Shown: piece after piece, positions 29,154 through 38,354 of the stretch
How the letters are laid out: each line of letters starts with the position of its first letter
Numbering within the stretch: the stretch's first letter is position 1
Origin: Trichomonas tenax
Lineage: Eukaryota > Parabasalia > Trichomonadida > Trichomonadidae
DNA: 64,000 nucleotides
Direction: 5' to 3'
Assembly: GCA_023091735.1 (NCBI GenBank)
Contig: JALKBU010000103.1
Location: 1 to 64,000 of the forward strand
The notes under the pieces: model-generated
Told to the model about the DNA's origin: nothing
What the model saw: only the letters and a program-made list of their open reading frames with translations
Databases searched by the model: none
Position numbers and translations under genes: made by a program

Positions 29154-29612
29154 ATGTTTACCAATTCACTTTTTCATTTTTTTTTTCTTAGTTTTCATAA
29201 GATACAAAAAATTAATTTCACGTTAACATTCAAAGACTACATTCAGCTGCTGTTTCCGTATTGCGTTCGCGGCGCTATATTCTCCTCTGAAGGAGATATT
29301 TGGTCTGCAACAGATAATTGGGTATTTACACCTGAACATGGAAAAGCAATTGCAAACATGTTGGAGAACCCCACAGAAGCGATGAAATCTCATTTGAAGA
29401 TAGGACAAAGAAGTTATATTGTTGTTTATGCAGATAAACATACTTTGATTGCAAGAAAGCGAGAATTTGGAATTATGGTGAAGCACAACAAGATATATTA
29501 CATTTTAGGAACATGCGACGAAAGAGTAAATCCAACGAAATGTTTAGAATATGTTACAAGAGTTTCTGAAACGATGAAAACAGCTGCAAAACATGGAAAG
29601 AAGGACGAATAG
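29154..29612 (+). CDS. Profilin-like protein, uncertain start
   Basis: From about residue 27 the protein matches profilin, the small actin- and poly-proline-binding protein: KDYIQLLFPYCVRGAIFSSE, GDIWSATDNWVFTPEHGKAI and ARKREFGIMVKHNKIYYILG. The C-terminal helix follows (TKCLEYVTRVSETMKTAAKHG). The residues before KDYIQ (MFTNSLFHFFFLSFHKIQ) are unlike any profilin and come from a T-rich stretch. There is no in-frame ATG at the expected place. Either this extension is real, a non-ATG start is used, or a short intron removes the T-rich tract. I see no clean GTATGT/ACTAAC intron signals. Confidence 0.75.
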   Translation: MFTNSLFHFFFLSFHKIQKINFTLTFKDYIQLLFPYCVRGAIFSSEGDIWSATDNWVFTPEHGKAIANMLENPTEAMKSHLKIGQRSYIVVYADKHTLIARKREFGIMVKHNKIYYILGTCDERVNPTKCLEYVTRVSETMKTAAKHGKKDE

Positions 29613-29866
29613 TGCATTATCCAATAACTGTTTTAGGATATTATTTCTTATTTGTTTTATTTTGAAATGCGACAAAATCAATACTGAGTCAACATTTGCC
29701 TGAACCTGCATTACAAAAAATGTATTCACAGCTATGTAAAAAATAGTAATTTCAAATTTTCAGTTTTATATTCAACGATAATATCATTTATAAACATTCT
29801 AGCGTACAATACGTCAACCAAAGATGTAATTGCCAATGCATTTCAGAATGATTTTATTTTTATATT

Positions 29867-30107
29867 CTATAAAACATATCCATCTACAATTTCTGTTGTA
29901 ATATGGAAGGACAAAAGGGAGTAAATCAATTCCATCCAAGAATATTCTCTAAAGAAGGCCAATATAAAGAAGAATAAAGATGCAAACAAATTTATGATTC
30001 CGGCATACTTGCTGAAGTTAGATTCGATTTGGCCATTAGGGTTTTGTCTTTTTCTAGGATTTGTTTTCCAATTGTATCTAAGATTTAGATAAAATATGAA
30101 AATAATA
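29867..30107 (-). pseudogene. Small membrane protein remnant lacking a start
   Basis: A frame reads WKTNPRKRQNPNGQIESNFS, then KYAGIINLFASLFFFILAFF and SWMELIYSLLSF. A basic NPRK start followed by two short hydrophobic helices faintly resembles Asterix (WDR83OS), a subunit of the PAT membrane-insertion chaperone. No ATG precedes it in frame; the codon at the expected start is ATT in ACAATTGG. It may be a pseudogene, a gene with a tiny first exon, or no gene at all. Confidence 0.3.
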
Positions 30108-30213
30108 TGAAATTCTTTTTCGTTCAAATTTGAATGCTAAAAGATTATATTTTTCACTTTTTAGTCTATTTTTTTGAAAAAGTCACTTTTTAAAGTGTTG
30201 AAAATTAGTTGAT

Positions 30214-30358
30214 TTATTCAGTCATTTGCCTAGCAAAAGCATCAGCAGCCTCACTTGTTGAAATTGAGGTATATTTTGTATAACAAGAAGATTTCCATCT
30301 TCCAAGTTGTTTGATTTCACAATCTTTAGCATCATGAATGGCGGAGAGATTTTTCTGT
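30214..30358 (-). pseudogene. Tyrosine recombinase C-terminal fragment
   Basis: The minus strand from 30358 reads QKNLSAIHDAKDCEIKQLGR, then WKSSCYTKYTSIS, ending ARQMTE-stop at 30214. The LGRWKS-xxY-xxY pattern is the C-terminal active-site region of tyrosine recombinases/integrases, including the nucleophile tyrosine. The upstream part is cut off precisely where a GC-rich island begins (30358). It is the remnant of a mobile element. Confidence 0.6.
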
Positions 30359-30420
30359 AGGGGGCCAGGGACACACACAAATGGGCCCTTTCCGCTGAGC
30401 TGCGCTCAGCTTCGGGGCCA
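30356..30420. repeat. GC-rich island with internal palindromes
   Basis: About 65 bases of GC-rich sequence stand in AT-rich DNA. They contain GGGGGCCAGGGAC, GGGCCC, the hairpin GCTGAGCTGCGCTCAGC (about 30396-30412) and GGGGCC. This is unlike any other part of the window. It joins a truncated recombinase fragment to an unrelated open frame, so it may be the end of an inserted element. Confidence 0.5.
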
Positions 30421-30475
30421 ATTCTCTATTTTTCGCAATTTCATTTTCTAAATTCATATTTTTAATAATATTAAA

Positions 30476-30670
30476 ATGTTCAATGCTTCAAATAATTTAA
30501 GTAAAAGAGCATCAACGAAAGCTATTGAAGAAATTTTCACAGAGAACGACGTTGTGAAAAATGGTTCAGATATCTCCATTTCGTACACAAAAGAAGTTGG
30601 TTTTAGTTTTGATTATCCTATGCGTTGGTTAAATGATAGTTCAGAAATGAAAGCAATAGGTTTAAGTTGA
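30476..30670 (+). CDS. Short ORF, probably start of a mobile-element gene
   Basis: A 64-codon frame starts at an ATG (30476) after TTAATAATATTAAA. It reads ISISYTKEVGFSFDYPMRWL, then NDSSEMKAIGLS-stop. The codon use looks protein-coding and the text is not low complexity. It sits between recombinase and primase-helicase remnants and probably belonged to the same kind of element. I do not recognise the family. After it, 30676-30850 is a set of short degenerate repeats (GATGGATGTGTGGAAAT twice). Confidence 0.35.
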   Translation: MFNASNNLSKRASTKAIEEIFTENDVVKNGSDISISYTKEVGFSFDYPMRWLNDSSEMKAIGLS

Positions 30671-30854
30671 TGATGAAAATTGATGGATGTGTGGAAATGA
30701 GTTTATGAGGTCATTTATGCAAGTCTGGACATGGAAATTGATGGATGTGTGGAAATTAGGAAATAATGGTAAAATTGATGTTTCGACACGTTTTAAAACG
30801 TTTTAAATTGATGATAAAAATAAATGGATGGAGTTGATGGTGAAAATAAATGGT

Positions 30855-31611
30855 TTAATTTAATTTGTCATTTGAAACTTCAGAATCTAAAAACTCAGCG
30901 TCATCGTATTTGATTATTTTTGTGAATAAATAAATATATTTGCATTCATCCTTTAATAAATAACACCAAACGCGTTTTCTGTCAATAGTAATTTGCTTAC
31001 GGTTGCATTTATCCTTAATTTGTAATTGGAAATTCTTATCTTTCATTTCTGCTGGTTTTGATGTTAAAGCGTTACCGCAAGGAATACCTGTTAATAATTC
31101 ATCATAATGTTCACATATCCAGTTATCTAAAGGAGTTCTGGAGGCTTCGATTAAATCTTGTTTGGCTTCAGTCATCGGAATTATTCGAGGGTTAAATTTT
31201 TCAATGTTGCGTTTGATGAAATAAGTAATTAAATTTTAATAAAATTCTGTTGTGAATGAAGAAAACAATTCGGACCAATACTTTTGATTTCCTTTATACT
31301 TACCGTTGCATGAAAGAACAACATAACGTCTATCTCCGTTTTCAATCTTGATGAGGTATGAGTTGTTAGAGACGAAAATGAAGTTAGATACATTTTCAGA
31401 GGTTCTACGGGGTTGATACTTTTCATTAATACGAATTGTTTTATCGGTAATGATTGATTTTAATGAATCGAAATTAGTTAAACGTTCCTAGCCGATATTT
31501 CTTAATTCGTTTAAAATAATCAACATTTTTCCTTCTACAACTGAATTAAATGTGCCCGTTAAATCTCCTATTTCTGTTAAATTTTTGATATCTAAATGTA
31601 CGAGTTTCATT
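30855..31611 (-). pseudogene. Decayed D5-like primase-helicase gene
   Basis: One minus-strand frame from 31611 to 30855 is broken by only two stops (TAG after ELRNIG, TAA after FTTEFY). It reads FNSVVEGKMLIILNELRNIG (a Walker-B-like strand), then KYQPRRTSENVSNFIFVSNN and ENGDRRYVVLSC. The last two are the sensor-like arrangement of superfamily 3 D5/DUF5906 helicases. The C-terminal part has SRTPLDNWICEHYDELLTG. Such primase-helicases are replication proteins of viruses and self-replicating mobile elements. The Walker A part would lie upstream, where I cannot read it (a frameshift is likely near 31615). Confidence 0.55.
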
Positions 31612-32221
31612 GCTCAAAGGAATAAATATATTACTTGTTGTTTGAAGAAATACTTTAATTGAACAGTTGTTATTTTTGTTTTTCGTTAATTTCGATGTCG
31701 AGATAAGGAAATGAGGTCATTTATGTTGAATTTTTGATGAAAATTAATGAAAATCGTTGATTTTAGGGCAAAAATGAAAAGCGCACCGGGTGTATCGAGT
31801 CGATTTATTTTAGTATAAATCACTTTTCAAAATTTGAGGATTTGCGGCAGTAAATAAGCAAAATTTGAGGATTTTCGGGGGTAAATTAGGGGTTGAAAAA
31901 GTGCACCGAGTGCATCAGGTGCAAAACTGCCCTATAGGATGTGACAACATTGACATTTTAACAACATTTTATTGAAAACAGGGGTAAAATAAGGTTCTAC
32001 GTCTTAGAAACAGTGGTTTGTTTGTAATAATGGCTGAAATCATGAATTTTAATGAAATTTTAAGTAATTTCATTGAAAATTTGAGGATTTTCGACGATTT
32101 ATACAAAATGTTGTCAAAATGTCATGTTGTCATTGTTTTCCATAACTCCTTACTGCACCAGGTCATTTTTTGCTTGCAATACGTAATTATTACCTTCTTT
32201 TCCTGCAATTAAATAACTTTC
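31612..32221. repeat. Degenerate region with short tandem repeats
   Basis: Two adjacent units of about 29 bases start CAAAATTTGAGGATTT (31829-31856 and 31859-31887), and a third partial copy AAAATTTGAGGATTTTCG lies at 32076-32093. GCACCGGGTGTATCGAG (31783) and GCACCGAGTGCATCAGG (31903) are a second related pair. No gene is readable. It is probably eroded mobile-element DNA. Confidence 0.4.
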
Positions 32222-32492
32222 AGGGCTAAATTCAAATCGTCGTTTTATCCCGTTCGCGGAGCTCAGGGATTTCATCCTGTATTCTTTGGCAACATCAACC
32301 CAGAGGCAATATCAATCTTTGTTACGTACATATGAGCATTATCTCGTGAATATTCCTAACGCACCACCACCTTACCCTATAACTGTAAATAATATTTTAG
32401 TGTTTTTTCAATCATACAGGATCTTGCATCCTCCAACAATATATTCCAATCCTAGAGAATTATTTGCTGGTATTTGCCACTATTTTTTTTAA
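32222..32492 (+). pseudogene. Tyrosine recombinase N-terminal fragment
   Basis: The plus strand reads FIPFAELRDFILYSLATSTQ, then RQYQSLLRTYEHYL and PYPITVNNILVFFQSY, ending in a T-run and stop at 32492. This resembles the helical core-binding domain of tyrosine recombinases (STQRxYxS...Y). It has no start codon and no catalytic domain. A T8-A12 tract (32484-32503) marks its abrupt end. The matching C-terminal piece lies on the other strand at 30214-30358, so this is at least one rearranged or duplicated element. Confidence 0.5.
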
Positions 32493-32940
32493 AAAAAAAA
32501 AAATACCCGATCCATAAGAGTGACTATTAATTTTGCGTTATTAATATGTCGATCCAAAAGATTCCGATTATTATTTATTAGTAAGGGTTTCGGTGCTCAT
32601 TTATCGATGAGCAAACAGGACTCCAATGCGCAGTTCATATATCGCAAAAAACTAGAGAAAGCTTAGCAATGAGCTGAGCTCGCAAGTGATCAATCATGAA
32701 AATCACAAGCCAGACATTCATCAATATCTATGTTTAAATATCCCTCATCATCATGTAGAAGTCACTCCAGCACCAAAAGTTAATTGTATTTACTGCCAAT
32801 AATAATTTACCATTATCATTATTGAATAATGTCATTTTTCGCGATTTATCACTTGAGCTTATTGTCATCGGCCAAAAGAATCTCTAGCTCGCCTTTCAAC
32901 ATTGTTAACTATTGAATCATAGCCCACAAAAAACATCTTA
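32493..32940. other. Spacer, no gene seen
   Basis: Non-coding AT-rich DNA with a small hairpin GCTCAT-TTATCG-ATGAGC (32596-32613). Confidence 0.3.
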
Positions 32941-33688
32941 TTAAGGGTCCTCTATGGCGAAATATAGGCTCTCAAAATATTCTATGAGCTTGTTTAAAAA
33001 CGTATTTCCCACAATTTGATGCTTTTCAGGATAGAGAGATCTAGATTTACAATGATATTCGATTCATTGCAAATAGCATATTAGAGGAAATTCATTAATA
33101 TCTCTCGCTTAAAAATCAATCAAAACTTAAAAATCATGGTCTTTGAAAAAGAATCATGATTTTTTCAAAAACACGAGTGATATGAAAATAAGGACCCTTT
33201 TTCTTGCATTAATTCATTTGCCAATTATCGCTTAGTCAATGTAGAGCTATCCATAAATTTAGGTGTAATAATTCGTGTTATTTATGGATACCAAAGCACC
33301 TAATTGAAATCACATAGCTTTCATAGGCTATAGTAACTGTTTAATGCATCAAACAAATTGAACGCGAAGAAACAGCAGAATTTCATTGTAATTTGCTTGT
33401 TTATTTTACTACTTTACAATTATCATCATATTTTTTAGCATGTATATATTAAAATGGATATTAAAATAGTAAATGATTTCACCTTTTCCTGCTGATTATT
33501 AATATTATAATTAAAAGGTTGAAATTGAGCCGTGATACTCCAAGCAATTAATCCTTAGCATGAGGAGGAAACAAAATCAAGAAGGTTTTTTTTGTGATTT
33601 TTTAACATTTTCTTATACCTAAATAAGTGAAAAAGACACCAAAAAAGTGAAGGACGATACAGGAAGATTGGCCATAGCGGACCCTTAA
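32941..33688. mobile_element. Non-autonomous TTAA-flanked element with terminal inverted repeats
   Basis: The left end is TTAA then GGGTCCTCTATGGCGAA (32941-32961). The right end, read on the minus strand from 33688, is TTAA then GGGTCCGCTATGGCCAA. The repeats agree at 15 of 17 bases and both are bordered by TTAA, the target of piggyBac and Kolobok transposons. The 740-base interior has no open frame of note, but it holds hairpins such as ATCCATAAAT...ATTTATGGAT (33249-33290). It is best read as a MITE-like derivative. Confidence 0.65.
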
Positions 33689-34294
33689 TCTCGGTGCTCT
33701 GATAGGACTTGAGTCAATCAAAGTATATCAAACATATATCAATTCGTGGGCATATGTATTGATGCCGGCAAGGTCAGTTCGCACAATTACCACGAAATGT
33801 TTATTGAAAAATCGCCGATTTTTATAATTTACATACAAAAGTTTGTCACATTTTTAAAAAAACTAAATGTTCAAAATTTTCGAAAAATATTTTACTGACA
33901 AATCATTTTTGCTTAAACTATAATATGTACAAGACATTGGGAAGCAGTATCATTAATGATAGAAGTTCTATTTTATATTCGAGAAATTAAAACAGGTTGA
34001 ACCCTAAACGGTTACATTGGTCTCTTAAGTCTCAGTCTTGCAATATTGCAATAGATATTCATTCCAGCTTCGCAGGCACTAATAAGCTTACCAGTTATTG
34101 AATCAGGCATAGCTAATTTACACACCATAACTATGTCACTTTAATTATCATATATCATGCTATACGTGTCATTTTGACCACTGAGGAAATATTATAAGCT
34201 ATTCAATTACAAGCTATGGATTAATTGTTGATATAGAGTATTTGCTTAAATCTCGTTGTTTATTTCTAACAGTTAAATATATTACATAAAGAGA
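33689..34294. other. Spacer, no gene seen
   Basis: AT-rich DNA between the element and the 3' end of the pyridoxal kinase gene. No motif copies or readable protein. Confidence 0.35.
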
Positions 34295-35164
34295 TTACTC
34301 GTTGACATTCATATTAAGGAATTCTTCGATGCTGATTGGTTTGAATGTCAATGGCGGATTGATCAAATCATTGACAGATTGCGGAAGAGCTAATTCTCTA
34401 TAACCTAATTCGTAGGTATTCTTAATCAAGCTGAATGTAGCGTTGACTGTGTACATCGCAATCTTCTCGTAGTCATCTTTGTATTTGATGATGCTTGAAA
34501 GAAGAAGAGCTGCAAAAACATCACCAGGACCATCAAAACCACGCTCGTAACTCTTCGTCTCTATAGGAAGCTGAACCCTTCCATTATCAAAACTGAAGAA
34601 TACGAAGCGATGCTTCCATTCAACACTCGAAATTGCAACGTTCTTAGGTCCAAGTTCATGAAGTTTCTTGACAATAGCAATGACATCTTTTGGCGTGTTT
34701 ATCTTCATATCTGTTAACCACTCAGCTTCGTACTGGTTTGGTGTGATCGTGTCTGCAATTGGGACTAATAATTCTTTGAAAAAAACCTTGCAATCAGGAT
34801 CAACATATAATTCACCAGAATCTCCTAAAACTGGATCACATAAATAGTGTATTTCGTTTCCTAACTCCTTTCTGAGGTTTGCGATGACTTTTATAATGTG
34901 TGGATCGCCGATATATCCTGTTAATAAATGAGTATAAGTTTTAAGTAGGTCATTGAGCCTCAATCCTTCGAGGATGTCCTCCAGTTCATGTGGTGACATC
35001 TTTGTGCCGCGAATATGTTCATATGCTGTATGTGTTGAAAAATTTACTGTATTTATTGGATCGCAGTCAATTCCGTTGACTTCAATCGGAAGAACGGCTG
35101 ATCTGTTGCCGCTCCTTCCGTGCGTCATATGGCTTTGTATCGTCAGAACTAATGGAGACGACAT
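34295..35164 (-). CDS. PDXK: Pyridoxal kinase
   Basis: The 289-residue protein matches pyridoxal kinase, a ribokinase-fold enzyme that makes pyridoxal 5'-phosphate from salvaged vitamin B6. Matching blocks are SSPLVLTIQSHMTHGRSGNR at the start, NTVNFSTHTAYEHIRGTKMS, HYLCDPVLGDSGELYV, ITPNQYEAEWLTD and the catalytic-loop block GFDGPGDVFAALLLSS with the base Asp. The frame is open upstream to 35278, but homology starts at the ATG at 35164. That ATG is preceded by TTGGTCTGGTAAAATTTCG on the coding strand, a relative of the ribosomal promoter block. Confidence 0.92.
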   Translation of the reverse strand: MSSPLVLTIQSHMTHGRSGNRSAVLPIEVNGIDCDPINTVNFSTHTAYEHIRGTKMSPHELEDILEGLRLNDLLKTYTHLLTGYIGDPHIIKVIANLRKELGNEIHYLCDPVLGDSGELYVDPDCKVFFKELLVPIADTITPNQYEAEWLTDMKINTPKDVIAIVKKLHELGPKNVAISSVEWKHRFVFFSFDNGRVQLPIETKSYERGFDGPGDVFAALLLSSIIKYKDDYEKIAMYTVNATFSLIKNTYELGYRELALPQSVNDLINPPLTFKPISIEEFLNMNVNE

Positions 35165-35272
35165 CGAAATTTTACCAGACCAAAATTGAAAAATTTGGAT
35201 TTTTGTTTTGTTTTTAGATTGTCCACAGAATGTAGATTTGATTTTATTTTCGAAATCGATTTTTGGAAAATA

Positions 35273-35287
35273 GGTCATGTAAAAATT
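35273..35287 (-). promoter_or_regulatory. Variant motif copy upstream of PDXK
   Basis: GGTCATGTAAAAATT (AATTTTTACATGACC on the coding strand) lies 109 bases before the start. It is a weak member of the motif family. Confidence 0.3.
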
Positions 35288-35427
35288 CGTAAATAAAAAA
35301 TGTCAAAATGCTTTTCATTCTTCTCAAATGAACATGGTATTCTCTCAAATTTTCAATCTCTTTGTATCTTAAAACGCGAAAGCGTTACATCTTTTGTTTA
35401 ATTTTTATCATTACATTATATGATAAC

Positions 35428-35860
35428 ATGAATATAGGTGATGTTGTATTGGATAAATTTGTCATATGCATAATAGTTTTGTTCTGGAGGATTTTGAGCC
35501 ACTGAGTTGAAAGAATTCGAGAAATGCGTTCTCGACACTCAGAGGAATCTTGATTCTCTATAGATGGTGCGACATCACTCGAACGCACTGCTGCTGATTT
35601 ATATCACTCTGTTGTCTGTGATAAGGATGGTCATCAGGTTGCTGCAGCTGATAAAGGTGCTGTCAGCAATGTACTTGACAATTTATACAAGTGTGAAAAA
35701 GTTTGCTTGTGAATATAATAATCTTCGCTTTGTTGTATAGTGTGCTAAAGAAGATGATGAAGTTCTTCACTACGAAGCAACTTATCTTCGAAATCATCGC
35801 ACATCCATCGAAAACTTTGTAGTCGATGATGGAGAGCCATCACATGATGTTTTTTATTGA
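35428..35860 (+). pseudogene. Unidentified decayed gene
   Basis: From an ATG at 35428 one frame reads NIGDVVLDKF... with stops at 35503 and about 35550. It then gives a clear coding-like stretch DGATSLERTAADLYHSVVCD and KDGHQVAAADKGAVSNVLDN. After a +1 shift near 35700 it reads KFACEYNNLRFVV, a TAG, and KEDDEVLHYEATYLRNHRTS to a TGA at 35858. There are three stops and one frameshift. The coding bias (GCT, GTC, GAT) is strong, so the parent was a real gene, but I do not recognise the family. Confidence 0.45.
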
Positions 35861-36189
35861 AAACTTTGATACACGATTTTCTAGGCTCTATTATGTTGTT
35901 ATTAAACAAAGCAAAGCAAGCCTTGCTATGATAATGTAAGTATATCTTTGATACAGGTAGCTTTAAAATCAAAAATTATGAAACAAATCCAATTTCAATT
36001 TCAAATTGAATATTTGGATAAATCTGATCACAATATAGCTACATTTGTTTATTTTTGGTTATTTTTAATTCATTGTTCATCTTATTTTGTAGATTTGTTC
36101 ATAATTTTACAAAAATAAAGCTCGTTTTTGCCAAAATATTTTACATTGTCATAATATTTTCTTTATTTGTCAAAATGTCATAATTTTTG
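35861..36189. other. Spacer upstream of TRM82
   Basis: AT-rich DNA with loose motif relatives TTTACATTGTCATA (36141) and TTTGTCAAAATGTCATA (about 36166) directly upstream of the next gene. Confidence 0.35.
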
Positions 36190-37176
36190 ATGGCGAAGTT
36201 GATAGCGTGCAATGATGAATATATCTTCGCGGCTTCGATGCCAAATAAGCTGATAATCCTTGACAGCCAGTGCAAAGTCGTCAATGAGATGGAGTTTGAG
36301 GCAGATTTGAACTACATCGCCGCAGATAAAGACAGAATTGCTGTTGCGTTAACAAACAAAGAAATTGTCATCATGAAATGCGAAGGAGAGGGAAAGTTCA
36401 CCCAGACAATCAGGACAACAGCCGAAAGAATCGGTGAGGAATTGATTTTCTCTGAATATATCGGCAAAGACTCATTATTACTCAATGATGGCGGAGACAT
36501 TTTCGCTTATGATATCTCAACAATGAAGAATCCAGCACTTTTAATGGGCCATATCGCTACAACAACAAGTTTTGCCCTCTCTCCTGATCACAAAGTTATG
36601 GTAACATCGGACAGAGACGGCAGAGTTCGCTTCTCCAAGTATCCAAACGCTTACGACATCCTCAATTTCGGCTTAGAACATGAAGAATTTGTGACTGATC
36701 TTTGTTATCTTCCAACAGGCGAATTGTTGTCGGCAGACGGCGATGGACAGATCGCAAAGTGGGACAAGAATGGTAATTTGATAGCTATCGCTAGACCATT
36801 TATTAAAGAAACAATTATCACACAGATTTGCTATGTTAACAATCACATTGCTGCTATTGCAGAAAGGCTCGCATCTATTTACATTATTAATGCAGAAACA
36901 CTAGAAGTTGTTGAAAAATTACAAGTTAATCATCAGCCACTTTGCCTTGCAGCTTTTAAGAACGATATTCTTTGTGGATGCAATGGTGAGCTTGTTAGAG
37001 TCACAGGAAATCAGGTTGCTGCCGTTCAAGGTTTTGATGCTAAAATAGATCCAGAGCCAACAAAGGCAAAGTGCCGTGTCACCATGAAACAAGTTGTTCA
37101 TAAGGATGAAAAGATGAGTGAAGTTTATGATATCTGGCGCCACCCAGAAAATTGTCCTTCTAAAGATAAAGATTGA
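36190..37176 (+). CDS. TRM82: tRNA m7G methyltransferase non-catalytic subunit, WDR4/Trm82
   Basis: The 328-residue WD-repeat protein carries the diagnostic run of Trm82/WDR4: LLMGHIATTTSFALSPDHKV, then TSDRDGRVRFSKYP and GLEHEEFVTDLCYLPTGELL, then SADGDGQIAKWD. With Trm8/METTL1 it makes 7-methylguanosine at position 46 of tRNAs. About six or seven blades fit the length. The true ATG is at 36190; the frame is open one codon upstream with a TTG. The C-terminal tail (DEKMSEVYDIWRHPENCP) is polar. The METTL1 partner is not in this window. Confidence 0.85.
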   Translation: MAKLIACNDEYIFAASMPNKLIILDSQCKVVNEMEFEADLNYIAADKDRIAVALTNKEIVIMKCEGEGKFTQTIRTTAERIGEELIFSEYIGKDSLLLNDGGDIFAYDISTMKNPALLMGHIATTTSFALSPDHKVMVTSDRDGRVRFSKYPNAYDILNFGLEHEEFVTDLCYLPTGELLSADGDGQIAKWDKNGNLIAIARPFIKETIITQICYVNNHIAAIAERLASIYIINAETLEVVEKLQVNHQPLCLAAFKNDILCGCNGELVRVTGNQVAAVQGFDAKIDPEPTKAKCRVTMKQVVHKDEKMSEVYDIWRHPENCPSKDKD

Positions 37177-37859
37177 GGTTGAATCCTTTTATATTTTTGA
37201 TATAAAGCATATACTTATACATTTCTTAAAACAGTTTTCAATTATTTTCATTTTTTGAAGTTCAATATTATAATTTCCATAAGAATTGTCAATAAATTGC
37301 ATTGCAATAAATGCACCTTCTGGAAGATACATTTGCTATTGGATTATCAGGGAATGAATTTATAGTTTGGCAGAAAAATCAATTCGAAATTACCATTGCT
37401 AAAACATAATTTAAGAAAATTAAAACCGGCTCAATGGTGCATAGTCTTACATGGTTAAATCATTAATGGGTATTTAACCATAAATCTGCTGAATCTTTTT
37501 TCATTTTCTTGGAGGTTTGCATGTTAAGAAAATTTTTTCTCAGAAGGTGTTATACAATTTTTGTTACTACCAAAATGAGTACAACGAAAGATATTACCAA
37601 TAAGTAATATAAATATATAATGAAAATCAAAACATATAACTCGATAAACCTATAATTAAGAGTATATATATATTAAGAAAAATAAATGCTAAGCAAGAAC
37701 TGTTCTCCAAACGCTGGATATATAATGCTGAATGAAAATTATTGAGCAGGCAGCTCTTCTATAATAAGAGAAAGGGATTGCAATTCAGTGATAAAATATA
37801 GGGAACTTTAAAAGAACATCAACAATACCAATATTAATAATGGAACTGGATCATTCATT
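37177..37859. other. Spacer, no gene seen
   Basis: AT-rich DNA downstream of TRM82 without a readable protein. It probably contains eroded remnants of the pseudogene that follows. Confidence 0.3.
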
Positions 37860-38287
37860 TTGTGTGATAGTGATTTGATACTGATAAAAAATGCAAATCG
37901 TAATTGCTGTCTCATTAGCCATTGGAAAGTTAGGCCCACTGAATACTGTATATTTTCTGGAATAGTATACATTCGCATGACGATATGAAAATATTATATG
38001 TTACTCAAGCAATGTGTGAATATAGAAATTTGTTTTTTAGATGATGACTCACATCCGACAGAAGGTTTCACTATTAACTAAAACCATATGTTACTCAAAC
38101 AATGTGTGAATGTAGTATTAATGTTGATATTCGACATCTGTGACCGATCGAGAAGTTCCAATTAGTTTCAACTCAGTTGTTCTTGTGAGAATTTTATCGG
38201 GACTAATTTTATCATCTATGTAATGGTATACAAGATATTCTCTATCATATACTATGCAACCATTACCTTTGAGCAACGAAATTATGT
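37860..38287 (-). pseudogene. Fragments of a repeat-type surface protein
   Basis: The minus strand has short readable pieces: GCIVYDREYLVYHYIDDKIS, TELKLIGTSRSVTDVEYQH-stop, NTTFTHCLSNIWF-stop, SSSKKQISIFTHCLSNI-stop and SRKYTVFSGPNFPMANE. The FTHCLSNI unit occurs twice, coded by a 30-base direct repeat (37996-38025 and 38086-38115, 28 of 30 identical, 90 bases apart). A 30-residue period is typical of beta-helix surface proteins. There are many stops, so this is a relic. Confidence 0.4.
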
Positions 38288-38354
38288 ACAGGCAAAGATT
38301 TTCCAAAATCAAAGTTTCTCCGAGAAATTTTCAAAAAAAAGACGTTTATTTTCA

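Noticed and set aside
29107..29240. Canonical trichomonad intron in profilin
   Set aside because: No GTATGT donor or ACTAACACACAG-type acceptor is present, so a spliced model is not supported by sequence alone.
36141..36182. TTTACATTGTCATA and TTTGTCAAAATGTCATA as full motif copies
   Set aside because: They differ in the core spacing, so I list them only as loose relatives.
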